A DNA stretch of 64,000 nucleotides from Powellomyces hirtus (GCA_025526995.1 JAHLKG010000005.1:620001-684000), one strand, 5' to 3'; shown: positions 18,401 to 30,600, counted from the stretch's first letter. Program-made: numbers and translations. The notes: generated by a model from the letters alone, not told the origin.

Positions 18401-19337
18401 AGAACGGTGATACTGATGAGAGACTGGTGCTGTGGAAGAACGAAGCTGGAGGCGGCGGAATACTTGCCGACGCCGCGCCCAAGACAGGCGACATGTGTGG
18501 CGAATTCAAGGGTGACGGTCTACTCGGTGCCGCCCCATGCTCCCGCTTGTACATGGAAGCCGCAGGTGGTTTAGGAACTTTGCTAACCGGCGAGCTAGCA
18601 TTGAATGGCGGCAGGGTCATCCTACTTCCCGACATCAACGCCGCCTGGGTGCTTGCATTACTGGGCGGTACGGAGGACGCCGGAGGTGGATAGTGCGCGC
18701 CGCTCGGCGATCCATACCGAGCCTGGTCTCCATACGCGAGCGGATCACCCAGAGCTTCCTGGCCGAATGTTTTGAACGATGGCAGGACTGGATGTCCGGA
18801 TGCACCGTATTCTGTGATGGATGATCGGCCGGATCCAGGCCGTATCGATCTGTGGTCGGGTTCGGTCGCGGTGCTAGGCGCCGAACTCGCGTTGCTCAAC
18901 GCGGTTTGGAATAACGGCAATTGATTAGAGAGTTGCGGTGGGCGGCCCGTTATCGACGCTATGCCTGCATATCCATTCCACTCAGTAAAGTCACTCGCGT
19001 GGCATATAATGCGTTGTGTCATACCAGGCAATTCCTGCATTCCCTGCATGGACGGTCTCCGGCCCGCATTCAAGTCCTGCGCCCCACCGTCATCCAGCCG
19101 CATGCGCTTATTTCCCGTCGGTGGGGAGCTTTCGCGTCCCATATGCATTTGCGGGGGCGGTCCTCCATTAAATGCTGTCAGGCTGGACAGTGGGGGCAAG
19201 TTAAATCGTTCTGATGGCGGCGCGGGGGCAAATGTGGCGAGCGCGGACGATGGGTCCCGCGAGTACCGTCGAAGTCCAATGTTCCTTGCTGCAGGGTCCT
19301 GCTGGTCGGGGGACAGAGGCCGTTTCCTCGAGTCCAT
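15412..19337 (-). CDS. Rxt3-domain protein, subunit of an Rpd3L-type histone deacetylase complex
   Basis: Five exons read 19337-17885, 17821-17600, 17530-16918, 16852-16637, 16567-15412; product 1219 residues. The start MDSRKRPLSPDQQ was chosen because the upstream sequence lacks coding character. The first 480 residues are disordered and Ser/Pro-rich. The Rxt3 domain begins near residue 490 (LLPRF...YATIDVRVPAYLLTF), continues with the diagnostic WGTDVYTDDSDIVA, then IHSGWYKA after an intron, LHITLRILPRLVKYTGS..GI.SRGW, and a late part containing WPYWRVRLVKDSLIF and WTESGLGFSNGKQVSVIKFFWK. In yeast Rxt3 is a subunit of the large Rpd3 co-repressor. The C-terminal 300 residues are an unusual Lys-Pro-Glu-rich repeat region (EKP, QKP, VEK motifs). 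All introns have GT..AG borders and keep frame. Confidence 0.85.
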
Positions 19338-19707
19338 ATTAATGTTAGAATGTGGTTGATTCCGCGGATGGGATGTCGTGTTTTGTTTATGCGAGCGAAA
19401 GGGAGATTTTGACCCCCACGCGTGGCTGACTTTTGTCTGCGAAAGCAAAAGTTGAATTGGGCGCGCTTCCCTAAAGGTCACGTGTGTGTCATAAGCAGAC
19501 TGACAGCGTCCTCCGCTTACAATCCTACAATTACCGTCATTTTCGCAGACATGACAACTATAAGCGTAGCGCTTGTCGTTCCAAACACTCTTTCATTTAT
19601 CTATTATCTATTCATCTACTTACATCTGCTCGGAGGAAAAACAAACGCTGATCAAGCCCATTCATCTAGCCTCCACCATATAGCTCACTCCCTCTTCAGC
19701 ACAAATA
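19338..19707. promoter_or_regulatory. Divergent promoter region
   Basis: 370 bp between the divergent starts at 19337 (minus) and 19708 (plus). It contains one CACGTG-type E-box (GGTCACGTGTG near 19478-19488). No clear TATA box is seen. Confidence 0.45.
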
Positions 19708-22700
19708 ATGTCAACGGAGCAGCAACAACTAGCCATGACCGGCACACCACCCACTCATAATGTACCAGGTGGCTCACCTCAGAGGAAAGCGGTCGAGAGT
19801 ATAGTACAGCGCATTGACGGTCTACCCGCCAACAGAGAGATTCTGGAGGTACTTCAATCAATTTAAGGGACAGCGCGTCAATTGACGAGCCTTTGACAAA
19901 TTAGCGATCTCATATTCTATAGAGTCCATCCCGTCCACCAGCTACGAACCCACCTACAGTACAGCGTAAGCATGAATACGTCCAAAGCGCGGATTAGAAA
20001 GGTTGTCGCTCACATATAATATGCTACAGTTTCCAGCGGAAAATCCGTGGCCGCCATAGCAGAGGAGCTCAACAAGCTAGGAAGAACGCTGGATATTACA
20101 TCGCCAAAGGAGGTCGGCAAATCAACCTCGCCGCATACCAGCATACAGTCACAGAGCCCTGCAAGGAGCCCTGCGGAAGGTACGACGCATTTTTGTGTTA
20201 GAGTTTGAGAGATCGTTGATACGACCGCCGCGTTTACAGGAATACGCCCCTCAAGCCGCCAACTCAGTCCACAGCCATCTCAAGTCGACTTGCGAGGCAA
20301 CACACTCTTCCATCAAGGAGCCACTGAACCCGTAGGGGATTGGCAATCGACGGGATCGACGACACTGGAGAAGAAACCCAGTCGACTTGCCCAGATCCAG
20401 TCTGCCAAAGTCGTCAAGGGCATCAAAGTGTCATCCGTGAAAGCAGTCAGGGTGAGACCGTTGTCGAAGGACGGCAGAGCTCTGCAACCACAGCAAGTGC
20501 AATCGCAGGACAGTACTGCACTTAAAGCTGACAGACCACTGTCAAAGGACGAGAGTGCCCTGCAACCACAGACATCACGGTCACAGGAGATCTCCACGGA
20601 CAAAACTGGGCGACCACTTTCGAAAGACGCGAGTGCTCTTTTCTCACAACCACCGCAACTACAGGAGACTCTCGCAGCCGCGGCCGCAGCCAGACCACTT
20701 TCCGAGGATTTCAGCGCCATACAACCCCAACATGCACAACCATCCCACTCACGAAACCCTTCCGAAGCCGCAGTCGACAAACCCCTACCACCAACCCCCA
20801 AAGCCAGCACCATCCCACCACCACTCACCAACCCCATCGACGTCAACCCCAGCGACCAATCCGCCATCCCCGACGATGTGCCGACCCTCCCGCCACAAGA
20901 CGACTCGTCCACCTCCACCGAACCCTTCAGCTCGCTCCGCCGCACCGCAATGAAACATTTCCGGTACCCCTTTTCCAACACCAGCGGTAGCGACAGCAGC
21001 AGCGACTCCCTCGTCCCCAACAACTCCGAACCGCTTCAATTCACCATCCACTCCCCATCCAGCACCATCGAAGTCATGCGGCGCACTACGTATGTGGTCG
21101 AAGCCAACGATTTGCCAGCGTCCCGCCGTGGATCTATCCTCACGGCGCTCAACACTCTGGCGGACGCGCAGCAAGGACCCGTGGTGTCCCGACGAGCCTC
21201 GATTCTGGGGGCCCTGGGGTCGGAGGGGCGGCGAGGATCGAGTTTGAATCCGTCCCCTTCGGCACCAGCGTCTCGACGCAATTCTTTATACCATACTGGG
21301 TCGGGTGACAACTCCAGAGAACATTCGCGTCGGGGATCGCGCAATCTCGCCGACAACAGCAAGAGCAATTCGCCAACGCTAAGTCCGATCCACAGCAACA
21401 TCATCCAAGTCCTCCCGATTGGGCGCAAATCTTCGACTGTGAGAGTCCCATCGCCGCTCGACCAGTCCTCCACACGGTCGGAGCAACCATCGGAGAAACC
21501 AACGGAGGACCTACGGGAGAAACTATCGCCGCAACCGCCCGAGAAACCATCGGAGAAAGCGTCGGAGAAAACATCCCCGACTGGTGCTCCCATTATCCCA
21601 GATTTCAGATTCTCAAATGTCCCGCTGAGAGCAAAGATAAATCTACCGGAGACGCCCAACAATGGGTCACGGCGGTCATCAATTGCCAACCATCAGCAGC
21701 AACCGGTGACCGAGACAGAAAATGCAGACACCATCCCACAACCATCAAAGACTCCGCCACTCTTCACCCTAAACCCCTCAGCCATCGACGCTCTCCCCGC
21801 CACCGCTACTGGGTCACCACCAGAACCTCAACCACCAACACCGCTCCCCAAATCCCCACCAACAGCAACACCACCCAACGTGACCACCACTCTCAAACCC
21901 ACCACCAACTCACCAGCAGCATCCACAAGCCGCTCCACCACCGCGCTCAGCGCATCCCACGTATCTCTCCTCCAAGCCGGTGAACGTCTTTTAATCAACG
22001 CACGCACGGCCATGGGCTCAGAGTCCGTGCTCAATGACCCGGAACACTCTGAGGGCAGGACCATGGGGCGGTCGGTCTCCATGAGCACTTTGGCGTCCAT
22101 CATGAATGGGTCGGACGAGGATATTAGCGGGGTAAGAACGCTTCAAAAGGTGTCTTCCTCATAACTTTATCAAACATTCAATAAATTACTTTGATATAGT
22201 TGGGCATACCCGTCAAAGTCAACAAAATCGACTGCGTCATGCTGTTCCGGCGAAACAAGCTTGTATGCGTCGACGCGCGCGGACGCATGTACGGCAAATA
22301 CTTTGCCCTCGACATGTCCCGCATCCTAGTTGCCGGCAACATCGGACCCACCATCACGCTTTTTGCGATCCCGCCCAAAGTCCTGACCGCCGGTACGAAA
22401 TTCCGATCGTTTGTATTTGAGTGCGGGAGCGAGAGCGTGGCGGAGGCGTGGTGCGCTCGATTGAATTTCTTGGCTTGTGAAGGTAATGGCAAAGTTAATG
22501 GAGAAAACACCAAGGAAAGGATGTGGGACTGATTTTGTGTTTTTTATTTGGGGGGTAGGCAACTTTTCACAATTAGTAGACAAGCAAGCTGTCCTAATTC
22601 TCGACGAAAGCGACGAGAAATCATTGCTCGACCTCGTGCGCAAGTACATTACGCCAGTGTTGGCGTGCGTTGGGAAAGGGCTCACCTTGCAAGGTAAAGG

Positions 22701-23185
22701 TCCGAAAAACTTCACAACAGGATGATGGCCCCAAACTCATTTCCACTTGGCTACAGTGACCCGACGCCCGGTGGAAGCCGCCCAACTGCCGGACTTCATT
22801 ACAACAAATTTCGCAGCGTACTTGTCGTGCAAGGAGGCCGTCAAAGATGCAGAGACTTGGTTGCTGAAGGGGGCGTTGAAAGCAACGGGTACGAACAACA
22901 CTTTTTGCTCAATTCGCATTCCCAGTGCTGACGAGTGTAGCTACAGATAAGATTGAGCAAGTGCATGTTCTTCCGAGTGCGGGAATGATGGATCCGGTGG
23001 AACTAGCGCTTGCCATTGTGAAAGGTAAATATAATGCCTGCACGCAAACTGTCAAAAAGTCGCGAGACATGCTGATTTGCCTTGGAATGACAGCACCGTT
23101 ACACAGCTCGCAGATTATCGTGATGAGTTCGCAGATGCAGCGCGCTGGATTGACAGGGCTAGTCAAGAAGATGTTGAAACAATAA
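19708..23185 (+). CDS. Unrecognised 1006-residue protein with tandem repeats and PH-like region
   Basis: Eight exons: 19708-19848, 19923-19965, 20030-20179, 20240-22131, 22200-22482, 22559-22693, 22757-22888, 22941-23185. The early part includes a helical segment (AVESIVQRIDGLPANREILE). From 20455 to 20733 there are four copies of a 26-residue repeat starting RPLS(K/E)D. A long Ser/Pro-rich disordered region with PSEKP repeats follows. The conserved-looking part starts at exon 5 (GIPVKVNKIDCVMLFRRNKLVCVDARGRM ... FVFECGSESVAEAWCARLNFL), which has the strand pattern and final Trp helix of a PH domain. The C-terminus (LVDKQAVLILDESDEKSLLDLV..., VTRRPVEAAQLP, VLPSAGMMDPVELALAIVKGK) recalls a degenerate lipid-kinase fold after a PH domain, but the GDG motif is absent, so that idea is weak. 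Confidence 0.7.
20455..20733 (+). repeat. Four tandem 26-27-residue coding repeats (RPLSKD)
   Basis: Each unit starts RPLSKD or RPLSED, followed by x-SAL/RAL and QPQ, with a Ser/Gln-rich spacer ending before the next RPLS. Units start at about 20455, 20533, 20611 and 20692. The third spacer contains a run of seven alanines. Confidence 0.85.
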
Positions 23186-23590
23186 CATAACAGATCTTCT
23201 ACCCTGTCCCTCGCTGCTTTCTTTTCGTTCCTATTCTATGTGTCCAAGGCGTGCTGTTTAGCGTCAGAATCAATAAGGAAGTCCAATGGAAAAGGCGGGG
23301 ACGGCAGCGACGATCTGACGAAGAGAAAATGATGATCCCGCCGCCATATATTTACAGGGAAAAGAATTACTGCAGAAACAGAACTGATTACAAAGGAAAA
23401 GGATTCGGCGCGATGTCGTCCACGGCTATTAATCCTTGAAGCTCTACAAGATATTAATCGGAACATCGAAGTGATCAGAGCACGGCTGGATGGGCAAAGA
23501 CATGTTGGAGATACGGTTGATGTGCGCTGGGCTGGCTGTGCTAAGAAAGATCGTTGTCTGCCCCGCCTTTTGGTCACGCTTGTCATAGGT
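23186..23590. other. Intergenic region between convergent genes
   Basis: 405 bp that includes the 3' ends of the PH-like gene and the RING gene. No gene-like frame is seen. Confidence 0.5.
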
Positions 23591-24418
23591 TCAAGCGAGC
23601 TCCCACAGTCTGGGAATCACATTGTCAAGCGCAGCCCTTCTCCGCCCCTCTTCAGAAATGGAGATCGTCGTATCAGCCGAGCTGTTTCTCCGTGGTGCGG
23701 CGGGCAAAGAGGGTCTGGCGTCTCTCACGTCCGTCAGATCGATCTCCTCGGTCAGGTTCCACAAACATATTCTACACAGTGGGCAAACGCCATTTCGTTT
23801 GGTCAGCCATGGTTCGATGCACGCCGAATGAAAGTAGTGTTGGCATGGGATGAGCTCTCTGATCGGTTCGTCTTCGTTGAATGACTCAATGCAAATCGGG
23901 CAGATGTCGGCGCCCGCTTCTCCATCATCGACGAGGGTGGAGGAGGAGAGTTGATGGACTGTGCCCGGTAAGGTTGTAGACTGGGAAGGTGCTGCATCAA
24001 CGCTGTCTACAGCGGCAATGGTTTGCTGGCTTAGAGCCGACTTTCGGCGATATGGCTTGACGGGGAACAGATCCAGATCCGTTTCTTTCATGAGATGACG
24101 GCTATGCTCTGTGGTTTCGGGCGCGCCGCGTCCTTCGGCTTGTTCCAGGTCAAGTGCTCGGATGAGTTCAAGGCGGCGACGCGCCCAAAATGAGAGGAGA
24201 CATGAGCAGGGTATTCCTACGAGGATCAGCCCGCCGACAACCTGAGGCATGCGAGAACACTCTCTGTTTTAGCGTGACGCTCGACTTTGATTACAACATG
24301 CGAATGAGAAACCACTCACGGCCAAACCAAACTGCCACAGCAGTCCAACATCAATTCCCTGTAACTGATCCTGGCCAGGAGTAGGAGGAGGAGGAGAGCC
24401 GGGACCGGCCGACGCCAT
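23591..24418 (-). CDS. Membrane-anchored RING-H2 E3 ubiquitin ligase
   Basis: Two exons, 24418-24320 and 24241-23591, product 249 residues. The start MASAGPGSPPPPTPG precedes a hydrophobic helix split by the intron (LLWQFGLA / VVGGLILVGIPCSCLL), then a basic stop-transfer WARRR. The C-terminal half carries a RING-H2 finger: CPIC, 15-residue loop, CQHYFH, CIEPWL, CPLCR (about residues 150-195), the zinc-binding core that recruits an E2. The single helix before a cytosolic RING resembles ATL/RNF-type ligases of endomembranes. The substrate is unknown. Confidence 0.85.
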
Positions 24419-26013
24419 TGGCGGACTCGCTACTGCGCTTGCGACTAGCCCGTCCGTGACTCCGTAGGCTTTGCCAGGGTTGCCTGTTTTGTGACTGCAG
24501 CGCTACGTTTCACCTTTGGCTGTACCCGTCGCTGGTCAATAGATGAAATACTTTGATTGATGTGATGGCGACACAATATCTAAGCGTCAAATAGAGATTG
24601 CCGTCTGCCGGTCAATGCCTTTAAGCGACTTTTGGTTTGTGTCAGACGGCTGTTGCGGCGTTGCCACTGGGAAGGATTATTTGAAAGGGGCGGCTAAGGT
24701 AGGCCACACGGGATTCGAAGAAGAACAACGTTCGATAGCAGGACCCCGACACCGTGGGTTTAGAACAAGAAAATGTATTTGGTTGTTGTATCTACGGGAG
24801 TGACGGCGAGTGACGGAGGCCGCGAGGGAGGAATAATCAGTTGTTAACTTGTAGTAGACGCTGATACCTAACGTAATGAGAATAACGTTGGTGTGTCTGA
24901 GTGACTGACTTTGACTGGGTTTGATTATTATCGATATTTGTAAACCCTTTCCGTCCCTTTCTCCTTCCCTGGGCTGCCCTCTTCCAGTCTCAATCCAAAA
25001 CTTCCAAACTCAGCAGCACATGACAAGGCGCAGACGCGTGCAAATGGATGATTGTGGCAACTTGATTCCGTTTCAATGTGAATCACAATCGCGGGAAGAT
25101 GGGACGGGATGAGGCTTGTGCTTTGTGACTGTATAACGTCAAAAGGCGCCCCGCTCAAACTTGAACTTGACGGCATATCTTTTGTTATTGGGAAAATGAG
25201 GGAGTTGGGAAGGGCTTGTATGATATCAGACAGTGCGAAATGGACTTCCGCCTGGAGCCTTCCATTTTACTCAACCGCAATGCACTACCTCGGCACTCTC
25301 CGAACAGTGTGCTATTGTTCGAATTTGACGTCACATGTGCATCCAAAACGTCCGGCACGCTGACTCCACTGTTAAACAAAGTGTCTTTACACATGGGACG
25401 CTTTTTTGCACCAAACCCAGTTTCAGAGTCCAAAATAATAATGTTTTGACCAGGTGGGGGAGTGCCTGGATTAGAACGCAAAAGCGGGAATAAGATAAGT
25501 TTTCCGGTTAGTGGGTTCCTCACTCGAAGCTGGCGATCGCGATGAGTCATCAAAACTCCGCCGTGTTGGTGGGATCCACGTTCCCAGTTGCCGGATCTCT
25601 GACTCGCATGGTCTACGCACGGTCTACGCACACGGCAGCAGGTCTTCGTAATATCTTACCCCTATGCGCATACAGCAAGCCCCACTCCGTCCCTCCCGAA
25701 TCGGTAAAGCAATATAATGCGAGTCCCAAATCCAAAAACGTATGCAAACCAAAGCTCGTTCGACTGAAGGACGAGGACTCGCGCTATGCGCCACTCTCGC
25801 AACAGCGGCCTTCCTTCACCATTTGAAAAGCTGTCAGCGGAATCGAATACTTGTTGAAATGCTTGTTTGGAAAGTGCTCCTTACAGTTTCACGCACGCGA
25901 AAGCGTCATTTTTGTGTACGCGGATGTATGTGGTGGACATCACGGTCGCCGTTGCATAACACATTTGAACCCAAAGTGGTATAGTGGGAGCACATCATTG
26001 TGCACATCATCGT
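24419..26013. other. Intergenic region upstream of tRNA-His
   Basis: About 1.6 kb with short frames only. 25969-26003 is a partial copy of the tRNA-His 5' half (separate entry). Nothing else recognisable is seen. Confidence 0.5.
25969..26003 (+). repeat. Partial tandem copy of the tRNA-His 5' half
   Basis: CCAAAGTGGTATAGTGG(G)AGCACATCA repeats the acceptor 5' strand and D arm of the tRNA gene starting at 26014, with one difference in the first 29 bases. It lacks an anticodon arm and 3' half. It looks like the product of a 44-45-bp tandem duplication. Confidence 0.7.
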
Positions 26014-26084
26014 GCCAAAGTGGTATAGTGGCAGCACATCACGTTGTGGCCGTGAGGACGGCGGTTCGATTCCGCCCTTTGGCA
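26014..26084 (+). tRNA. tRNA-His (GTG)
   Basis: Acceptor stem GCCAAAG pairs with CTTTGGC at the 3' end (26077-26083), followed by discriminator A. The D arm is TGGTATAGTGGCAGCA, which carries the A-box. The anticodon stem TCACG/CGTGA encloses loop TTGTGGC with anticodon GTG at 26046-26048. The T arm is GGCGG TTCGATT CCGCC, which carries the B-box. No intron. His-tRNA needs an extra 5' G, added after transcription in eukaryotes. Confidence 0.93.
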
Positions 26085-26499
26085 TTTGCTTTTTGTATTT
26101 TGTGCTTTTGTTGATTGTCTGATGACATCGCTGCGCTGTAGGAAATGTGTTTGATTGAGTCAACGGGCACAGAACCACCTCCTGCATATTATCCATGCAA
26201 TGATATTCTACATTTATAGTTAAACTTGCGTAAAGACACTCTGGGGAGATCCCAGGACGGCGGTTCGATTCCATCCATCTTTTTCGTTCTTTGCCATCTG
26301 CGATTCATCCAATAGTAAGCCAAGCCGAGGAGACCTGCACTCCTGCATCTTCTAACGCGACAATTTAGAGAACGGCTAAACGCACGCCATACCAACCCAT
26401 CGATCAACGGCCGATATCTTATACTACTTTCCTCGTGGTGCAACCATTTAGCGGAGTTTGAAAAAGGGTCTTGGTGTGGCGTCTTTGGCGAATGGAACA
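26085..26499. other. Intergenic region with a tRNA T-arm-like relic
   Basis: 26256-26277 reads GGACGGCGGTTCGATTCCATCC, matching the variable loop and T arm of the tRNA-His gene until the closing stem strand. No matching 5' half is seen, so it is probably a relic. The start of the next gene is at 26500. Confidence 0.45.
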
Positions 26500-27408
26500 A
26501 TGGCGAAATCGCTAGGGGATCTACGGCGCGACCTCATCGCCGAGAGCCGCGGACTCGCGGCAGGAGAGGATGTCGACGGATTGTACATGAGCGCAACGCG
26601 GGACGGGCACGTGTTCAGCGCGGCGGAGATATCGCACTCGTTCGCGGCCGCGACGCAGAGCGGGACGGGGATGTATGCAACGGCGGTGCAGCACGCGCGC
26701 CGACTCCCCGCGGGCTTTGCGCGGCCGGGTCTGGAAGCGAGTGCGGCGTTGGCGAAACGGATGTATAATTATTTCGAGTTGTTGGCGTTGTTTGATTTGA
26801 CGACCCCGCCGGGCGTTAAAGCGAGGGAGGCGGAACGGTTGAATGCGAAATACAGCAAGGCGTTGATGGGGATGGGGGCGGACGAGATGGGGTCGAGCGG
26901 GGGGAGTGATCAGCACCAACCGCACCACCAACAGCGAATCGTCAAAGTCGCCGCCTGTGTGCGCAAAGGTGGGCTCTACGTCATGGAAGTCGTGATGAAG
27001 GGACCCGCGGGCGGCGGGGTGTGGGAATCCGTGACGCCGACCGTGTATGTGCGGGACACGACGTGGGCGACCGACGAGGAACGGGCGGAATTGGAAGTGC
27101 TGGCGCCGTGTGTACCCCCGCCAGATGAAATGGCCCCGACGACTGTGTATCACCCGTTGACCCCGCAACATAGCATGGCGTCCCTCCCGCGTGCCCTGAG
27201 GGCCTCGGCGCCAATGTTGATGGGGGGGCCAGCGTATGTTGCGGCCTCCCCGCGCGCGTCGTCGGCGTTTCGGTTGGGACAACCGCCTACGTATGATGCG
27301 GATGCGGGCAACACGGTGCCAAAACCGGTGGCGGAGAACCAGCAGCGGCAGGTGGTGCAGGATGAAATACAGATGGAAAGTCTCCCCGCGGATGGCACCA
27401 TAATATGA
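26500..27408 (+). CDS. Unrecognised intronless protein
   Basis: 302 residues from ATG 26500 (MAKSLGDLRRDLIAESRGL). The frame is open 42 bp further upstream but has no ATG there. The sense strand is very G-rich at third positions, unlike its neighbours. Residues 1-125 look helical and Ala-rich (DGHVFSAAEISHSFAAATQSGTGMYATAVQHARRL). A strand-rich part follows (RIVKVAACVRKGGLYVMEVVMKG ... VWESVTPTVYVRDTTW), then a Pro-rich tail. No catalytic motif, signal peptide or membrane helix is seen. An overlapping minus-strand frame of similar length is Arg/His-rich and was judged a shadow. Confidence 0.55.
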   Translation: MAKSLGDLRRDLIAESRGLAAGEDVDGLYMSATRDGHVFSAAEISHSFAAATQSGTGMYATAVQHARRLPAGFARPGLEASAALAKRMYNYFELLALFDLTTPPGVKAREAERLNAKYSKALMGMGADEMGSSGGSDQHQPHHQQRIVKVAACVRKGGLYVMEVVMKGPAGGGVWESVTPTVYVRDTTWATDEERAELEVLAPCVPPPDEMAPTTVYHPLTPQHSMASLPRALRASAPMLMGGPAYVAASPRASSAFRLGQPPTYDADAGNTVPKPVAENQQRQVVQDEIQMESLPADGTII

Positions 27409-27608
27409 AGGCAATTGGAAATGTGCGTTCGAGCGTGCGAGTCTTTAAGGCAGAGAAAAAGATTATAAATAAATATTTGCATGTACAGACAACAAAAAGA
27501 GAAACAGAGTCTCAGAAGGGTTGTGGCTTGATTAGAAAGCGTCACAGATGTGGTGTTTCAGAAAGTGCTCTCTATAGGTATCATGTGAATCAATAGGAGC
27601 TCATGGTC

Positions 27609-30600
27609 CTACTGACTCTTTGCTGCCAAAGCCTTTCTCCTCTGAACCTCCTTCTCCCACGCGGTATTCTTCAGGACCGCGCGGGCATCCTCGCCCATTT
27701 CGCCCACCATGCTCGCAAACCACGCGCCTTGTTCATCGGGTTGTTTCTGGAGCAACGCGTAGGGCGAACCGGATTCGACGAGTTTGCCGTCGTCGAGAAC
27801 CAGGACGTGGTCGTAGTCAATGATGGTGTTGAGCCGGTGCGCGATGGTGAGGACGGTCGAGTCGGTGAAACATTTGCGCATGGTGTGTTGGATTTTGGAG
27901 TCGGTGTCGTTGTCGACGGCGCTGGTTGCTGAGAAGAGAGAAAGAAACGAAGAGGGTTAGTACATCGTCTTTGATCGGATGAGATCGGGAATATGAGGGG
28001 CTACATACCTTCGTCCATGACAATGAGCTTGGTGTTGCGCAGGATCGCCCGCGCAAAGCAAATGAGCTGTCGTTCGCCCACCGACCAGTTTCCTCCATTC
28101 TCTGCAACCTCGCTTTCCAGTTTCTCTGGTTTCTCCGCAACCCGGTCGTTCAGTTCCACAAGCTGCAGCACTTTCCAGATCGTGTCATCCGAGTAATTTC
28201 CAAACGGGTCCACATTGAACCTGAGGGTTCCCTTGAAGCAAAAGGGTTCCTGCGGGATGATACTGATCCGAGAGCGGAGTTCGGACAGTCGGACGTCGCA
28301 GGTGGGGATATTGTCAATCTTGATGCATCCGCGTGGGGATGGGTTGACGATGCGGAAGAGGGCTTGGAGGAAGGAGGACTTGCCCGCACCGGTGCGACCA
28401 ACGATTCCGACTTTGGTTCCCGCGGGGATGATTTGGGAGATGGACTTGAGGACCGGGCGCTGGGTGCCCGGGTAGGTGAGGGACATGTCGTCTAGCGCGA
28501 CTGTACCGGCAGCCGGCCATGTGGGTGGTGGCGGCCCGCGGTGTTCCGCGCGCGAAATGTCCGTGTCGGTTTCTTCCGGTGGCAGGGTGGTGTACTCGAG
28601 GACGCGTTCGACGCTGACCATGTAGTTTTCGACTTCTGCGGATTGACGGACGGCCCATTGGAGGAGACCCGTGAGTTGCAGCACGTATGACAACAGCAAA
28701 CCAACAACACCCGGTCGGAGGCCGAGCGACTCGCGAAGTCCGACTGAGCCGATGGCGACAATGGCGAGAAAGGATGCCGATCCAACGTCGAGTCGGAACC
28801 CAAGCCACCGGGAACACGTCAAGAACATGAAATACTTTGACGTATTATCGTCCTGCAGTGCCACAAAGCGGTCCGTAAACTGCTTCTCCACATTGAATGC
28901 GCGCACCGTGCTGAGCCCTTCGAGGGTGGATGGGATGTTGGAGTACACGGGGGATCGGGTGACCGCTTCGATGCGCTTGATTTGGCGAGAAGTTTTAATG
29001 TAGGCTTGGCGGAGAAAATAAAAGGCGATGCCGACAAAGGGGACCAGGACTAAGATGTAGGGGATGATGGTGACGCTGATGATGAGTGTTCCGAAAATCA
29101 TGAAGAAGCATTGGATGAAATCAAAGAACGTCTGCGGGAGCATTTCATCCAGCAGGTTAATGTCTTTGGCGAACCGGTTCATTAATCGTCCATGTGGGTT
29201 CTTTTGGAAGAATCCCATTTCGACTTTGAAGACGCATCCAACCATTTTTCGGAACAGCACGCGGGCGGCTCTCCAGGAGACGTAGAAGAAGAGCAAGGCG
29301 CGACCATTGGAAATGATGACGGTGGCCATGACGAGGGCAAAAAAGATCCAAGCGTTCGACGCTTCTTGTTTCCTTTCGGGCGCCTGTTGGGACCAGTGGG
29401 CCAGCCACCAGTTGGCCACATCCGCAATGGCTTCCCCGAGGACGAGGGAGACGGCGAGGACGATGGTGGTGAAGAGGGAGGAACCAGACGAAAAGTACTG
29501 GTAGTAGGTTTTACCCGAGATGGAGCCCTGGGTGATGGTTTCCTCCGACATGGCGCCCGCGTTGCTGGTTCCTTCTGTGGGCGCGGAGGTGTTGTCTTCT
29601 GCCCCGGGAGTGGGTTGGACAATGGTGGGGACGGGTCGCGGCGGTTCTTCGTCGTCATCGATGGATTTTTCCATATCCGCGGGTCGTTCGGCAAACTCCC
29701 GCAGCGCGTGCGCAAACATGCTGTCCGGGTTGCGCATGACCTCGTCATAACTGCCATCACCCATGATGCGACCGCTCTCCATCACCACGACGCGGTCGCA
29801 GCTACGGACGTATTGAAGTTGATGCGTGACGAGCACACACGCCTTGTCCTTCAACAGGCCGCGGATGCACTTTTCAAACAGGTGTCGTCCGACATTCGTG
29901 TCCACGGCTGAGAGAGGGTCGTCAAGGATGTAGATGTCGGCGTTGTAATAGCACGCACGAGCCAAGGCCAATCGCGCTCGCTGGCCACCGGATAGGGTGA
30001 CACCGCGTTCACCAATGATGGCGTTGATACCGTTCTCGAACCGCTGGACGTCCCGGTCCATTGCGCAGGCGGTGACAACTTTCTGAAACCATTCGGCGTC
30101 ATACGGGAGGCCAAACGTGATATTGTCGCGGATGGTGCCGGTGGCGATCCAGGGCGCTTGGGCGGCGTAAGCGATTTTGCGGCTTCGCAGACCGAGCTGC
30201 GTGCCGGGCATCGAGAACATTTCGCCCAACATTGCGTTCAGAAGGGAACTCTTGCCCGATCCGACCGGTCCGACCACACCAATGACTTGCGACTTGTGGA
30301 GGGTCAAGTTGATATCTTTCAAAATCTCGTTCGGCCCCGCGTTTTTCGCTTCCGCCAAAGTCTGGTGCACAACCGCTTTCGATTCGAGTGACTTGATGCC
30401 CGACTCCCACGCAAACGTGCCGTTTCGGATCGCCATCATGATGGACGGGTCGTTCAAGGACTCGAGGAATGCGAGCTGTCTTTCCGTGCCGTTTTCAACG
30501 CCGATTTCGGGGAGGGAGAGGAAGGCTTCGATACGTTGGAGGGACACGATGGATTCCGAGACGAATTGCACGGCTTTGGGGAAAAAGTTGGTGACCGTGA

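Noticed and set aside
22559..23185. Calling the PH-like protein a lipid kinase
   Set aside because: The strand pattern is suggestive, but the GDG nucleotide-binding motif and other catalytic residues are not visible.
25906..26274. Minus-strand frame with GGIEPPSSRP
   Set aside because: This peptide is the well-known artefact of translating tRNA genes on the opposite strand; it covers tRNA-His.
26256..26277. Second tRNA gene
   Set aside because: Only the variable loop and most of a T arm are present; no acceptor, D or anticodon arm can be paired.
26521..27414. 297-codon minus-strand frame overlapping the gene at 26500-27408
   Set aside because: Extremely Arg/His-rich, as expected from the complement of G-rich codons; the plus frame has normal protein composition.
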